A stretch of DNA of 64,000 nucleotides, taken from Scatosoma sp045650185. Its GTDB lineage: Bacteria; Bacillota; Clostridia; Christensenellales; Borkfalkiaceae. Where the stretch lies: positions 20,179 through 84,178 of the forward strand of contig JAZRQY010000022.1 in NCBI GenBank assembly GCA_045650185.1, read 5' to 3'. Position 1 is the first letter of the stretch, and each line of letters opens with the position of its first letter. The translations under genes were made by a program, and so were the position numbers. Of the stretch, positions 24,401-31,540 are shown piece by piece. Below the pieces are notes generated by a model, which saw only the letters and a list, made by a program, of their open reading frames with translations, did not search any database and was not told the DNA's origin.

Positions 24401-25399
24401 ATGAAAATTTGGCAACTTGCATCCCCTAAAAACTTACAAAGGAGCACCGCGCCCGACCTGAAAATCAGCGAAAACACGGCGAAGGTTAAAATCACGAAAG
24501 CTTTGCTTTCCGAGGCAGACGTCGCATCGTACGCAGGCACGCTGAAAACCAAGTACCCTCTGGTGCTGGGTAGATACGCGCTTGGTCAAGTTACGGAAGC
24601 CGGCGAATCCTCCTTTATGAAAAAGGGGGACAGAGTATATCTTGCCCATTCCTACGAAGACGAGCTTTCCCCTGACGGCATGCAGATTGCAGGGCAGACG
24701 GTGGACGGATATTACCGAGATTTCGCGGTCGTAGACGAAAACCAAGCCTATGCGCTCCCTCCTTCCGTTTCGGACGAGGCGGCATTCTTGATTGATGCAG
24801 TCGCTTTAGCGGAGCAGGTCGTCGAAGAAATGGATTTGAAGGTTGGCCAGCATATTTTGGTGTTGGGCGGCGGCTTGTACGGCAACGTCCTTTGTCAAAT
24901 CTTGATATACCACCGCGCCGTTCCCATCTTGGTGGACAACAACCAAGAACGACTGACGCGCGCGAAAAAATGCGGTATTTACTACACCCTGCCTTTCGAT
25001 GAAACCTTAAAGGACAATATTATGAGCGTTACGGGCGGCAAATACGCAGACGGCGCAGTTTACCTTGCGTTCAATAACCGTATCGAGCCTTCCTCCGTCT
25101 TCAACTTCTTGGCGAGAAACACGACGGCGACCTTCTGCTCCTTAATGGAAAAGCCCCTGATGATTAACCTTGAAAACGCCCTTAGAAACAATATCACGGT
25201 TAAAGGGGTGACGGAATGCAGAGAATATATCTCCTCTGCGATCAATATCCTTGCAAACAAAGCGGTCAGCTTTTCGGAATTCCCCTACTTTACTTATCAA
25301 GAAGAGGCTTTGCCCGAAAAGATGAAGGAATACACGGAAATCCTTTCTTCGGGCGGCAACCTGCCTGAACAGCTGGATGTATTCCACTTTATGTTCTAA
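24401..25399 (+). CDS. Medium-chain dehydrogenase/reductase family protein without zinc ligands
   Basis: 332 residues. The fold is that of zinc-type alcohol dehydrogenases: a GroES-like N-terminal domain (YPLVLGRYALGQVTEAGESS, KKGDRVYLA) and a Rossmann domain with HILVLGGGLYGNVLCQILI. The usual catalytic zinc ligands are replaced: the first Cys position reads SEADVASYAG and the GHE motif reads GRYALG. The structural four-cysteine lobe is absent too. It is therefore either a zinc-free reductase or a non-catalytic relative. It lies 10 bases upstream of a phosphodiesterase gene and both probably share the promoter at 24352. Substrate unknown. Confidence 0.8.
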   Translation: MKIWQLASPKNLQRSTAPDLKISENTAKVKITKALLSEADVASYAGTLKTKYPLVLGRYALGQVTEAGESSFMKKGDRVYLAHSYEDELSPDGMQIAGQTVDGYYRDFAVVDENQAYALPPSVSDEAAFLIDAVALAEQVVEEMDLKVGQHILVLGGGLYGNVLCQILIYHRAVPILVDNNQERLTRAKKCGIYYTLPFDETLKDNIMSVTGGKYADGAVYLAFNNRIEPSSVFNFLARNTTATFCSLMEKPLMINLENALRNNITVKGVTECREYISSAINILANKAVSFSEFPYFTYQEEALPEKMKEYTEILSSGGNLPEQLDVFHFMF

Positions 25400-25409
25400 G
25401 GAGTTTTTT

Positions 25410-25961
25410 ATGAAGTATATGATTGCCTCGGACATCCACGGATCGTCCTACTGGTGCGAACAGTTGTTAAAGCGCTTTGACGAATCGGGGGCAGATAAAT
25501 TACTGCTGGTAGGAGATTTACTCTACCACGGCCCTCGCAACGCTTTCCCTCAAAAGTACGACACCCAATGCGTGTACGAACAGCTGAACGGTCGCAAGGC
25601 TAGCCTGCTTTGCGTGCGCGGAAATTGCGACAGCGAAGTCGACCAAATGGTGCTCGATTTCCCGATGATGGACGATTATCGCGTACTGCCGTTGGGGGAG
25701 AGAACGCTGTATTTGACGCACGGGCATTTGCACGATGCGGAAAAGCCCTTTATCCCTTTAAAATCGGGGGATTTGCAGGTGAACGGACATTTTCACGTCC
25801 CCACCTTTAAACGGTTGGAAAACGGAGTTTTATATGCGAATTGTGGCTCGGTTGGGTTGCCGAAGGACGGCTCTCCGCACAGCTGTATGCTGCTGACGGA
25901 TGAGTGCATCGAATGGATTGACCTTTCCACCGGCAAAGCGTTCCATACACAAAAATTGTAA
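25410..25961 (+). CDS. YfcE/MJ0936-type metallophosphoesterase
   Basis: 183 residues from the ATG at 25410, chosen for AAGGAG nine bases upstream. The calcineurin-like metal motifs are clear: SDIHGSS, LVGDLLYHGPRNA, RGNCDSEVD, LTHGHLH and NGHFHVP. These bind two metal ions and cleave phosphodiesters in the cytoplasm. YfcE-type enzymes act on model diesters in vitro and their natural substrates are uncertain. A strong terminator follows. Confidence 0.92.
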   Translation: MKYMIASDIHGSSYWCEQLLKRFDESGADKLLLVGDLLYHGPRNAFPQKYDTQCVYEQLNGRKASLLCVRGNCDSEVDQMVLDFPMMDDYRVLPLGERTLYLTHGHLHDAEKPFIPLKSGDLQVNGHFHVPTFKRLENGVLYANCGSVGLPKDGSPHSCMLLTDECIEWIDLSTGKAFHTQKL

Positions 25962-25964
25962 ATA

Positions 25965-25998
25965 AAAAAGCAAGACGCGTGTCGTCTTGCTTTTTTTT
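25965..25998 (+). terminator. Terminator after the phosphoesterase gene
   Basis: AAAAAGCAAGACG (25965-25977) pairs with CGTCTTGCTTTTT (25983-25995). Confidence 0.88.
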
Positions 25999-26055
25999 GT
26001 TAAGCTGTCTCATTTTACACAAAAAATATCCATTCTATATTAAGGACTTTTTTTA

Positions 26056-26403
26056 CTACTTCATTCTAATATGTGAAGCCAATAACTTTGATTCATCATA
26101 ATCCTCACATATTATACAATCTAAATAATTTTCTTTCACTTCCTCAAAAATTTCGTTATTTTTCTTTTTCAAAATAATAAACTTCTCATCGGATACATAA
26201 GCAACCGCCACCAAAGTATCATTCATTTTACTTCTACCATTGTATGGATCAAACCAAGTGAAGTTTTCTTTATCCAATTCGTCTAAGTTTATGGTCCTTT
26301 CTTCCAACCAATAAGTGTCATTAAAATTCGCCCTAAAAACATATTGAATTGTAATTAGCAACTGCTTTACTTTTTTTGCTTCAATAACTGGTTTATTTAT
26401 CAT
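26056..26403 (-). CDS. Hypothetical protein, AT-rich
   Basis: 115 residues, soluble, acidic, with several aromatic residues (NDTYWLEERTINLDELDKEN, FTWFDPYNGRSKMNDTLVAV) and a Cys pair (LDCIICEDYDE). Not recognised. The codon use and the region around it are clearly more AT-rich than the neighbouring genes, suggesting recent acquisition. It lies between the phosphoesterase terminator and a palindrome array. The ribosome binding site is weak (TTTGTAGGTAAATAAAAATG). Confidence 0.55.
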   Translation of the reverse strand: MINKPVIEAKKVKQLLITIQYVFRANFNDTYWLEERTINLDELDKENFTWFDPYNGRSKMNDTLVAVAYVSDEKFIILKKKNNEIFEEVKENYLDCIICEDYDESKLLASHIRMK

Positions 26404-26515
26404 TTTTATTTACCTACAAATTCTTATTTATCGATTAGTATTATAACACTTTTTAGCAAATAAATCAAGCCTTAAGCCTTGTATATCTTCTAACAATGTC
26501 TCGTAATATATTCAA

Positions 26516-26674
26516 TGAAATATTGCAAGCAATATGAAATAATTTTTAATTATGAAATTTTTGCTTTGCAAAAATGAAATAAAATTTATGCCATCATATA
26601 CGAAGTATATTTCATATCCACAGGATATTTCATAATCCTATTATTTCACTTATGCCGTCAGGCATAAATTTCAT
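26516..26674. repeat. Mirror array of short palindromes with TGAAAT linker
   Basis: Left half, linker before each palindrome: TGAAA then TATTGC-AA-GCAATA, TGAA then ATAATT/AATTAT, TGAAA then TTTTTGC/GCAAAAA, then a half unit TTTATGCC. Right half, linker after each palindrome (TTTCA): ATATAC/GTATAT, TATCC/GGATA, an imperfect TAAT/ATTA unit, and TTATGCC/GGCATAA. The palindromes differ from each other while the linker stays constant and flips strand in the middle. It fills the gap between the AT-rich hypothetical gene and the tRNA-Ser region. The stretch 26404-26515 is AT-rich with nothing else seen. Confidence 0.8.
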
Positions 26675-26676
26675 TG

Positions 26677-26715
26677 AAAAGAGCCGTGATTTTATACCAA
26701 AATCACGGCTCTTTT
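26677..26715. terminator. Strong bidirectional terminator
   Basis: AAAAGAGCCGTGATTTT (26677-26693) and AAAATCACGGCTCTTTT (26699-26715) form a 17-bp perfect stem. On the minus strand it directly follows the tRNA-Ser-derived end of the structured element. Confidence 0.85.
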
Positions 26716-26716
26716 C

Positions 26717-26867
26717 TGGCGCGGAGAGAGGGATTCGTGCCTTTAGCGGCACGCCCCGCTCCGACGTTATCAACGTCGTCCTTTGCCGTCAATTTAATCG
26801 TAATCCAACCCCCGTAAGGCAAAGCGTTTTGCTCCCGCAAAACGGCTCCCACCCTCGAATCCCTCTC
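26717..26867 (-). other. Structured element with tRNA-Ser 3' end and 12-bp inverted repeat
   Basis: 26717-26737 is identical to 26920-26940, the 3' end of the tRNA-Ser gene including CCA. Its inner 12 bases (26726-26737) recur inverted at 26856-26867. Four potential helices lie between: CGTGCC/GGCACG, GACGTT/AACGTC, CTTTGCC/GGCAAAG and CGTTTTGC/GCAAAACG. It could be a structured RNA on the minus strand ending at the terminator 26677-26715, or a small mobile element. Not recognised. Confidence 0.6.
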
Positions 26868-26883
26868 AATTTCTCAGTGTAAA

Positions 26884-26919
26884 AAAATACAGGCGGTGAA
26901 AAATCACCGCCTGTATTTT
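26884..26919 (-). terminator. Terminator after tRNA-Ser
   Basis: AATACAGGCGGTGA and TCACCGCCTGTATT form a 14-bp stem around AAAA, with T-tracts on both strands, directly after the CCA end. Confidence 0.88.
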
Positions 26920-27007
26920 TGGCGCGGAGAGAGGGATTCGAACCCCCGGACAGTTCCCCGTCAACGGTTTTCAAGACCGCCGCAATCGACCACTCTACCA
27001 TCTCCGC
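26920..27007 (-). tRNA. tRNA-Ser (anticodon UGA)
   Basis: 88 bases with encoded CCA. Acceptor GCGGAGA pairs with TCTCCGC, the discriminator is G, and the anticodon loop reads CTTGAAA with TGA in the centre. A long variable arm of the serine type and a GGTTCGAATCC T-arm are present. It has its own promoter and terminator. Confidence 0.96.
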
Positions 27008-27029
27008 ATATCCGTTCGTTTGCATAACA

Positions 27030-27058
27030 ATTATACTCTAACCAACGGACTTTGTCAA
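27030..27058 (-). promoter_or_regulatory. Promoter of tRNA-Ser
   Basis: Minus strand TTGACA (27058-27053), 17 bases, TATAAT (27035-27030); full consensus. The -35 box abuts the stop codon of the YjjG-like gene. Confidence 0.85.
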
Positions 27059-27775
27059 TCATTTTTCTTCTAAAAGCTGTAGCAATTCCGACAACCTATG
27101 AATTTCATAGGTGGGCGTGTGCGACGACGGATTTTCCCGACCTTTGCGGTTCAGCCAACAGCTGTCAATACCGCTCGCGTTCGCGCCTGCAATGTCCGAC
27201 GAGAGGGAGTCCCCTACCATCAAACATTCTTCCTTCGTCACTCCTAAATCCTCTAAAATATGCGAAAAGAACTGGGGCAGGGGCTTGATGAACCCAACTT
27301 CCTCGGAAATATAAATGCGGTCTATCCACTTCGCAATCGTCTTGAGTCTCGGTCTTTGCAACGCAGAAATTGCGTTCGTTGCAATCCCGATTACATACTT
27401 GCCTGCAAGCTTGGACAACACCTCTTCCGCGCCCTCGCAGAGAATCGCAGGCCGCTCCAGCATCTTCAAAAACCGTAAGCCCGTTGCCTTCGGGTCGGCG
27501 TTCGACGGATACTTTTGAAACAAAGCCTTAAACAAGTCCTCCGTGTGCTCTACGTACAAGCGATGATATTCCTGCTGAATGTACGGACTGCTGACCTTGT
27601 TCAAGCCTGCGCTATCCCAAGTTTCGTTGCTGATATCGTCGCATTCGCAAACGGTTTCTTCCGTCGGATCAATTCCAAGTGTCGGCAACAATTCACGCAA
27701 GACCGCCTTCTCGTCCTCTAAATAGTCGATGACCGTGTGATCGGCATCGAACAGTATCGCCTTGTATTTTTTCAT
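27059..27775 (-). CDS. yjjG: HAD family hydrolase, YjjG-like nucleotidase
   Basis: 238 residues. Motif I is ILFDADHTVIDY (DxD nucleophile), motif II lies near IGIATNAISALQ, the Lys motif is SEEVGFIKP and motif IV is CLMVGDSLSSDIAGANASG. The long helical cap after motif I and YIQQEYHRLYVEH are typical of the YjjG branch, which dephosphorylates pyrimidine nucleotides including non-canonical ones, thereby cleaning the nucleotide pool. Its ATG overlaps the stop of the 69-residue gene upstream by one base, so translation is coupled. Confidence 0.88.
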   Translation of the reverse strand: MKKYKAILFDADHTVIDYLEDEKAVLRELLPTLGIDPTEETVCECDDISNETWDSAGLNKVSSPYIQQEYHRLYVEHTEDLFKALFQKYPSNADPKATGLRFLKMLERPAILCEGAEEVLSKLAGKYVIGIATNAISALQRPRLKTIAKWIDRIYISEEVGFIKPLPQFFSHILEDLGVTKEECLMVGDSLSSDIAGANASGIDSCWLNRKGRENPSSHTPTYEIHRLSELLQLLEEK

Positions 27776-27984
27776 TACCAGTCCTGCTTTTTCAAGGACT
27801 TATCCTTGACGTCGTCGTAATATTCGAAATATCTCGCCTTGAATTCCTCTTTCGTCATCGGGCGAGGCGCGCCGTCCGCGTGCATTTGCTCGATGAGGTC
27901 CTGCAGCTCCTCAGGGGAGAAGTCCGCAAGCTCCGCTTCTTCGGCAAAGGTATCTAACAATTTTAATAAATCTAATTCTGACAT
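27775..27984 (-). CDS. Small acidic protein upstream of yjjG
   Basis: 69 residues from the ATG at 27984 (AAAGGGG upstream). Not recognised. It is acidic and helical (LLKLLDTFAEEAELADFSPE, ELQDLIEQMHADG) with a C-terminal half rich in aromatics and Lys (FKARYFEYYDDVKDKSLKKQ). No signal or membrane segment. The stop and the yjjG start overlap (TAATG), so the two proteins are made together; a regulatory or structural link to the nucleotidase is possible. Confidence 0.7.
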   Translation of the reverse strand: MSELDLLKLLDTFAEEAELADFSPEELQDLIEQMHADGAPRPMTKEEFKARYFEYYDDVKDKSLKKQDW

Positions 27985-28008
27985 AGTAAAACCCCTTTCT
28001 TTGCTGAC

Positions 28009-28037
28009 ATTATACCACAATTCCTTCCGCAATGCAA
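28009..28037 (-). promoter_or_regulatory. Promoter of the small acidic protein-yjjG pair
   Basis: Minus strand TTGCAT (28037-28032), 17 bases, TATAAT (28014-28009). Confidence 0.7.
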
Positions 28038-28120
28038 GGGAAATTCTGTCAACAGAGCCGAAATTCGCCATTTTTCTCCGCGATTTGGCAGCGACTGGAA
28101 AGTGAGGGAAGGCTTGACTA

Positions 28121-28149
28121 TTGCAAAGTGGTTTACTCTCCCTTACAAT
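28121..28149 (+). promoter_or_regulatory. Promoter of the NlpC/P60 lipoprotein gene
   Basis: TTGCAA (28121-28126), 17 bases, TACAAT (28144-28149), about 52 bases before the start. Confidence 0.65.
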
Positions 28150-28201
28150 GTTTCGTATCGGTGAGAATTTTCGCCGAAATCTGAAAACCGAGGACGAAAC
28201 A

Positions 28202-29074
28202 ATGAAGAAGAAAATAAAAATTACGCTGGCGGCGTTTCTTGCCGCATGCAGTATCTTCACCGCAGTTGGCTGTGCAAGCTCACCCGGTAGTAACTCCGGA
28301 ACGGACGGATTACTTCCCCCGCCTTCCGCGGAAAACAGTCAGCAAAGCTCTGGCAACAGCACGACCCCCGACAGCGGCGCAGGGGATATAGTGGACGACG
28401 AAACAACCGTGGTCGTACCCGAAGTACCGCCCAAGCCTACCAATCAGCAGTATATTCGTTGCACGGGCAACAACGTGAATATTCGTAGCGGCGCAGGCAA
28501 GGATTTTACCGTGCTTGGGCAGGCGGAACAAGGCACCATGTACGCGATAACGGGCAAAATCGGGAACTGGTATCAAACCTATTACCGAGGTAAAACGGCA
28601 TACATATATACCGAGTATGCCACCGTTTTTACTCTGCCACTTTCCAAGAACGAGCAGACGGAAGAGGTGATCGAAGAGGCGTATAAGCATATCGGCGTTC
28701 CCTACGTGTACGGCGCAGTCCGTCTGCACGACGGCAACGGCAATTTCTTGAAGGGCTTTACGGCGCAGAAGTTCGATTGCTCTTCCCTCGTGCAATACGT
28801 ATACTACCACGGCGCAGGAAAATTACTGAACACCACCACCCGCACGCAAATCAAGCAGGGAAAATACGTAAAGCCCGACGACCTGCAACGGGGGGATTGT
28901 ATCTTCTTTACAAACGAAACCCGTCAACACCTCACGGGCATTGAACGGGTTGGACACGTTGCGATTTATCTTGGGAATAACTATATTCTGCACACCGCCA
29001 GCGACTACGCGCGGATTGAAAAGATGTCGAACGCGCGCTGGAATTTCTATATCGAGGCAAGGCGGTTTCTTTAA
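28202..29074 (+). CDS. NlpC/P60 peptidoglycan hydrolase lipoprotein with SH3 domain
   Basis: 290 residues from the ATG at 28202 (GAGGA nine bases before). A lipoprotein signal ends SIFTAVGC. After a Gly/Ser/Pro linker, residues ~82-140 form a bacterial SH3 domain (YIRCTGNNVNIRSGAGKDFT, VLGQAEQGTMYAITGKIGNW). Residues ~165-290 are NlpC/P60, with the catalytic Cys in FDCSSLVQYVYY and the His in GHVAIYLGNNYILHTA. Such enzymes cut the D-Glu to diamino-acid bond in cell-wall stem peptides, outside the membrane. The gene converges on comF and the two stops overlap by four bases (29071-29074). Confidence 0.93.
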   Translation: MKKKIKITLAAFLAACSIFTAVGCASSPGSNSGTDGLLPPPSAENSQQSSGNSTTPDSGAGDIVDDETTVVVPEVPPKPTNQQYIRCTGNNVNIRSGAGKDFTVLGQAEQGTMYAITGKIGNWYQTYYRGKTAYIYTEYATVFTLPLSKNEQTEEVIEEAYKHIGVPYVYGAVRLHDGNGNFLKGFTAQKFDCSSLVQYVYYHGAGKLLNTTTRTQIKQGKYVKPDDLQRGDCIFFTNETRQHLTGIERVGHVAIYLGNNYILHTASDYARIEKMSNARWNFYIEARRFL

Positions 29075-29817
29075 CCGATCTCTGACACGGAAACAAAATC
29101 CTTTTCGGGGACGGCGGCAACGCACAAGCCACAGACGGAATGCGCCCCTGCGCGCAGTAGCATCGCGGAAATCTCCGCAAGCGTTGCCCCAGAGGTTATG
29201 ACGTCGTCGATGATCAGAAAGTCTTTACCTTTGCAGAACTTTCGCTCTTTGAGGCGAAAGGCGCCTGCGATACTTTCTCTTCGTTCCTTGCCGGAGAGGT
29301 GCTTTTGTTCTCCGTCCTTGCGTTTTTCTAAGAGGGTGGAATGCACGGCAAGCCCCGTCAATTCGGAAAGATGCAGGGCAAGTTCCTCCGCTTGGTTGTA
29401 GCCGCGAAGGGCTTGCTTTTGCTTGGTCAGAGGCACGGGCAATAGCACGAACGAGTGTTGCGGCAGACGAGGCAACGCCTTTTCCATCTGCTCCGCAAAA
29501 TAATACGCGAGGTAGCGCTTGCCGTTTTTGAATCGATTGATCAGCAACGCCGTATATTCGTGATAGGCAAGCGGCGCGGCAACCTTTTCAAAGGCAGGGG
29601 CAACCTCTTTGCAGGTACTGCATATGCCCGACGCGCGCATCGGTCTACCGCACTTTTCGCAGGTATGCCCGTCGTTATAGGCGATGGCGGTTAGACAATC
29701 CTCGCACAGTCTTGGCGTGGGGTAGGAGAAAACTTCCGCGCCACAAGCATCGCAGGTGTATCCCTCCGATGCAAGCTTTCGACGAATTGTTTGCATAAAA
29801 TCCTTGATTGCAGCCAT
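29071..29817 (-). CDS. comF: ComF family protein (phosphoribosyltransferase-like)
   Basis: 248 residues. The N-terminal zinc-ribbon-like part has CDACGAEVF, LCEDCL, CEKCGRPM and CSTCKE. The C-terminal half is a type I phosphoribosyltransferase fold with the PRPP motif FLIIDDVITSGATLAE and RGYNQAEELA. ComF is required for DNA uptake during transformation in naturally competent bacteria, where it works with the ComFA helicase; in others it may serve DNA repair or salvage. No other competence gene lies in the window. Confidence 0.93.
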   Translation of the reverse strand: MAAIKDFMQTIRRKLASEGYTCDACGAEVFSYPTPRLCEDCLTAIAYNDGHTCEKCGRPMRASGICSTCKEVAPAFEKVAAPLAYHEYTALLINRFKNGKRYLAYYFAEQMEKALPRLPQHSFVLLPVPLTKQKQALRGYNQAEELALHLSELTGLAVHSTLLEKRKDGEQKHLSGKERRESIAGAFRLKERKFCKGKDFLIIDDVITSGATLAEISAMLLRAGAHSVCGLCVAAVPEKDFVSVSEIG

Positions 29818-29837
29818 ACCTGCCCCCCTTTATACAC

Positions 29838-29870
29838 AAAAAAGCCACCCGATTGCAGGGTGGCTTTTCC
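29838..29870 (-). terminator. Terminator after the DUF368 gene
   Basis: AAAAAGCCACCC and GGGTGGCTTTT pair around GATTGCA, directly after the DUF368 stop in its direction of transcription. Confidence 0.8.
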
Positions 29871-29872
29871 CT

Positions 29873-30832
29873 TTACTCTTTATCGTGTTTACGCTGTACG
29901 CGCACCAACCAGTACGACCCAACCGTGCCCGCCACCAGCAGAACAATGCCCAGCGCCAAATGCAGCCAGTTGATACCGCTCACCGACCAAGCCTGATAAA
30001 CCTTGACAATTTCCGCATTGAAGAACATGGTGAGAAGCGACCCCAACGCCAAGCCCACAATCAGCGAATACGACGTATCCCTCGCCTTGTCAAAAAGCAT
30101 TGAAATCAGCTTCGAGAAGAGGAAAAATCCACCGATAAACCCGACCGCCATCGAGGCAACCACGACGATTAAATCGACATTTTGCAAGGTTTCTATGCTG
30201 AAATGCAGGTTCTGCATCAGCACCGCATACCAGCCGATGACCATTAAAATCGCGCTGGCGCTTAAACCCGGAACAAGTTGAGTCAACGCCAAGACAAACC
30301 CAACCAAAAGCGGCAATACAATCTGCCATACTAGGTCTGCCTCTAAAATGCTCCCCGTCGTACCGCCCTGCAAGGTCGATACGGAGGAAATCACCGCTAC
30401 CGCCACGGGAATGCACGCGCCCACGACCATCAGCGTGATACGCTTTGCGTTCATTTTCACGCCGTTCAGCTCATCCTTTACCGCAGGGAACGACCCGATC
30501 ATCAGCCCTGCAAACAGACAGATGACAGCAAAGGGTATCAAGTCCAACAGCTGCTGTACCGCAAGAAACCCGAGCAAAAATCCAACCACAGCGCCAAGCG
30601 CAACAGGCAACAAGAACAGAAAACAAACCTTGAACTGCTTAAAAAGATTGCCAACGGCGTACAAAAATTTGTCGTACAGTTTTAAAATGATGGCAACGGT
30701 AGAGCCGCTCACCCCGGGAACGATGACCGCCAAACCGATGAAGAATCCGAGCAACGAGCTCTTGGCGAAACTTTTTTTATCATGCTTTTGCAAGAGGGTT
30801 TCCGCTCTCTCTTCCGTCCTTTCTTCCGCCAT
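29873..30832 (-). CDS. DUF368 membrane protein (PopT-type undecaprenyl phosphate translocase)
   Basis: 319 residues from the ATG at 30832, which overlaps the VanZ stop by one base (TGATG). About eight membrane helices. The family signature is present: LGFFIGLAVIVPGVSGSTVA near the start and the related LTQLVPGLSASAILMVIGWY in the second half, showing the internal duplication of DUF368 proteins. Members were shown to return undecaprenyl phosphate across the membrane for reuse in cell-wall and glycopolymer synthesis. Co-expression with a VanZ-like protein fits an envelope role. Confidence 0.9.
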   Translation of the reverse strand: MAEERTEERAETLLQKHDKKSFAKSSLLGFFIGLAVIVPGVSGSTVAIILKLYDKFLYAVGNLFKQFKVCFLFLLPVALGAVVGFLLGFLAVQQLLDLIPFAVICLFAGLMIGSFPAVKDELNGVKMNAKRITLMVVGACIPVAVAVISSVSTLQGGTTGSILEADLVWQIVLPLLVGFVLALTQLVPGLSASAILMVIGWYAVLMQNLHFSIETLQNVDLIVVVASMAVGFIGGFFLFSKLISMLFDKARDTSYSLIVGLALGSLLTMFFNAEIVKVYQAWSVSGINWLHLALGIVLLVAGTVGSYWLVRVQRKHDKE

Positions 30833-31353
30833 CAGCTTTTTCTCCTTTTGACGGCGCTTACCGTCCACTTAATCAATCCAAACACCATCAACGCAAGGCA
30901 GATACCGCAAACCAGCCCTGTACAATCGGTGGCAACGTCGGCAAATTCCGATGCTCTGCCTGCCGTCAACGATTGCAGGTACTCATCCACCACCGCCGTA
31001 AAGAACAGCAAGCAGGGGGGAACGTACGCATAACGACCATTCCCTTTTTTCGCAAAGGAAAGGTATGCGCCGAATACGCAAGCCCCCAAAGCAAAATATT
31101 GTAAAAAGTGCGCCAAATTTCGTATATGCGCGTGTAGGAAATCAAAGCTCTCTCCCTTCGCCGTTGCAATCGGAGAGCTTGGGTTGATTGCTCCCACCGC
31201 TTCCTGCACCGATACGGTTACGGAATGGCTCTGCTTGGAAGAAGCCTCCCCGTCCGACAAAGCGTTATAGAAGATAAACGTCCAAATACACAGCGATAAT
31301 ACGATTAAAAGGATGCGCACGAGGGTCACTGACCAATGTGTTTTCTCTCTCAT
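30832..31353 (-). CDS. VanZ family membrane protein
   Basis: 173 residues from the ATG at 31353. Four membrane helices (ILLIVLSLCIWTFIFYNALS; LQYFALGACVFGAYLSFAKK; VPPCLLFFTAVVDEYLQSL; VCGICLALMVFGLIKWTVSA). The typical VanZ features are HFLQYFALG and DEYLQSLTAGRASEFADVATD. VanZ proteins give low-level teicoplanin resistance in some hosts; most chromosomal members have unknown envelope functions. The -10 box of its promoter ends nine bases before the ATG and no ribosome binding site is visible, so the message may be nearly leaderless. Confidence 0.88.
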   Translation of the reverse strand: MREKTHWSVTLVRILLIVLSLCIWTFIFYNALSDGEASSKQSHSVTVSVQEAVGAINPSSPIATAKGESFDFLHAHIRNLAHFLQYFALGACVFGAYLSFAKKGNGRYAYVPPCLLFFTAVVDEYLQSLTAGRASEFADVATDCTGLVCGICLALMVFGLIKWTVSAVKRRKS

Positions 31354-31362
31354 AATACTTAT

Positions 31363-31391
31363 ATTATACGATATATTCTGCAAAAAATCAA
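31363..31391 (-). promoter_or_regulatory. Promoter of vanZ-DUF368, giving a very short leader
   Basis: Minus strand TTGATT (31391-31386), 17 bases, TATAAT (31368-31363). Transcription would start 2-4 bases before the ATG at 31353. Confidence 0.7.
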
Positions 31392-31540
31392 TACGGAAAC
31401 AATGATTTGTAAAAACTTTCTACAAAAACTGTTTGTTTTCAATCTTTTTACCCATAAATCTACTAAAAAATTGTGATAATATACACTCGAAAGCAAATAA
31501 TAGGCTTGGTTTTCCCTAAGCCACACAAAAGGACCTATCT

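Noticed and set aside
26717..26867. Intact second tRNA-Ser gene
   Set aside because: Only the last 21 bases match; no anticodon arm or D-arm can be drawn in the remaining sequence.
27984..28260. N-terminal extension of the small acidic protein upstream of yjjG
   Set aside because: The extension would cross the TATAAT promoter box at 28009-28014, and a good ribosome binding site precedes the ATG at 27984.
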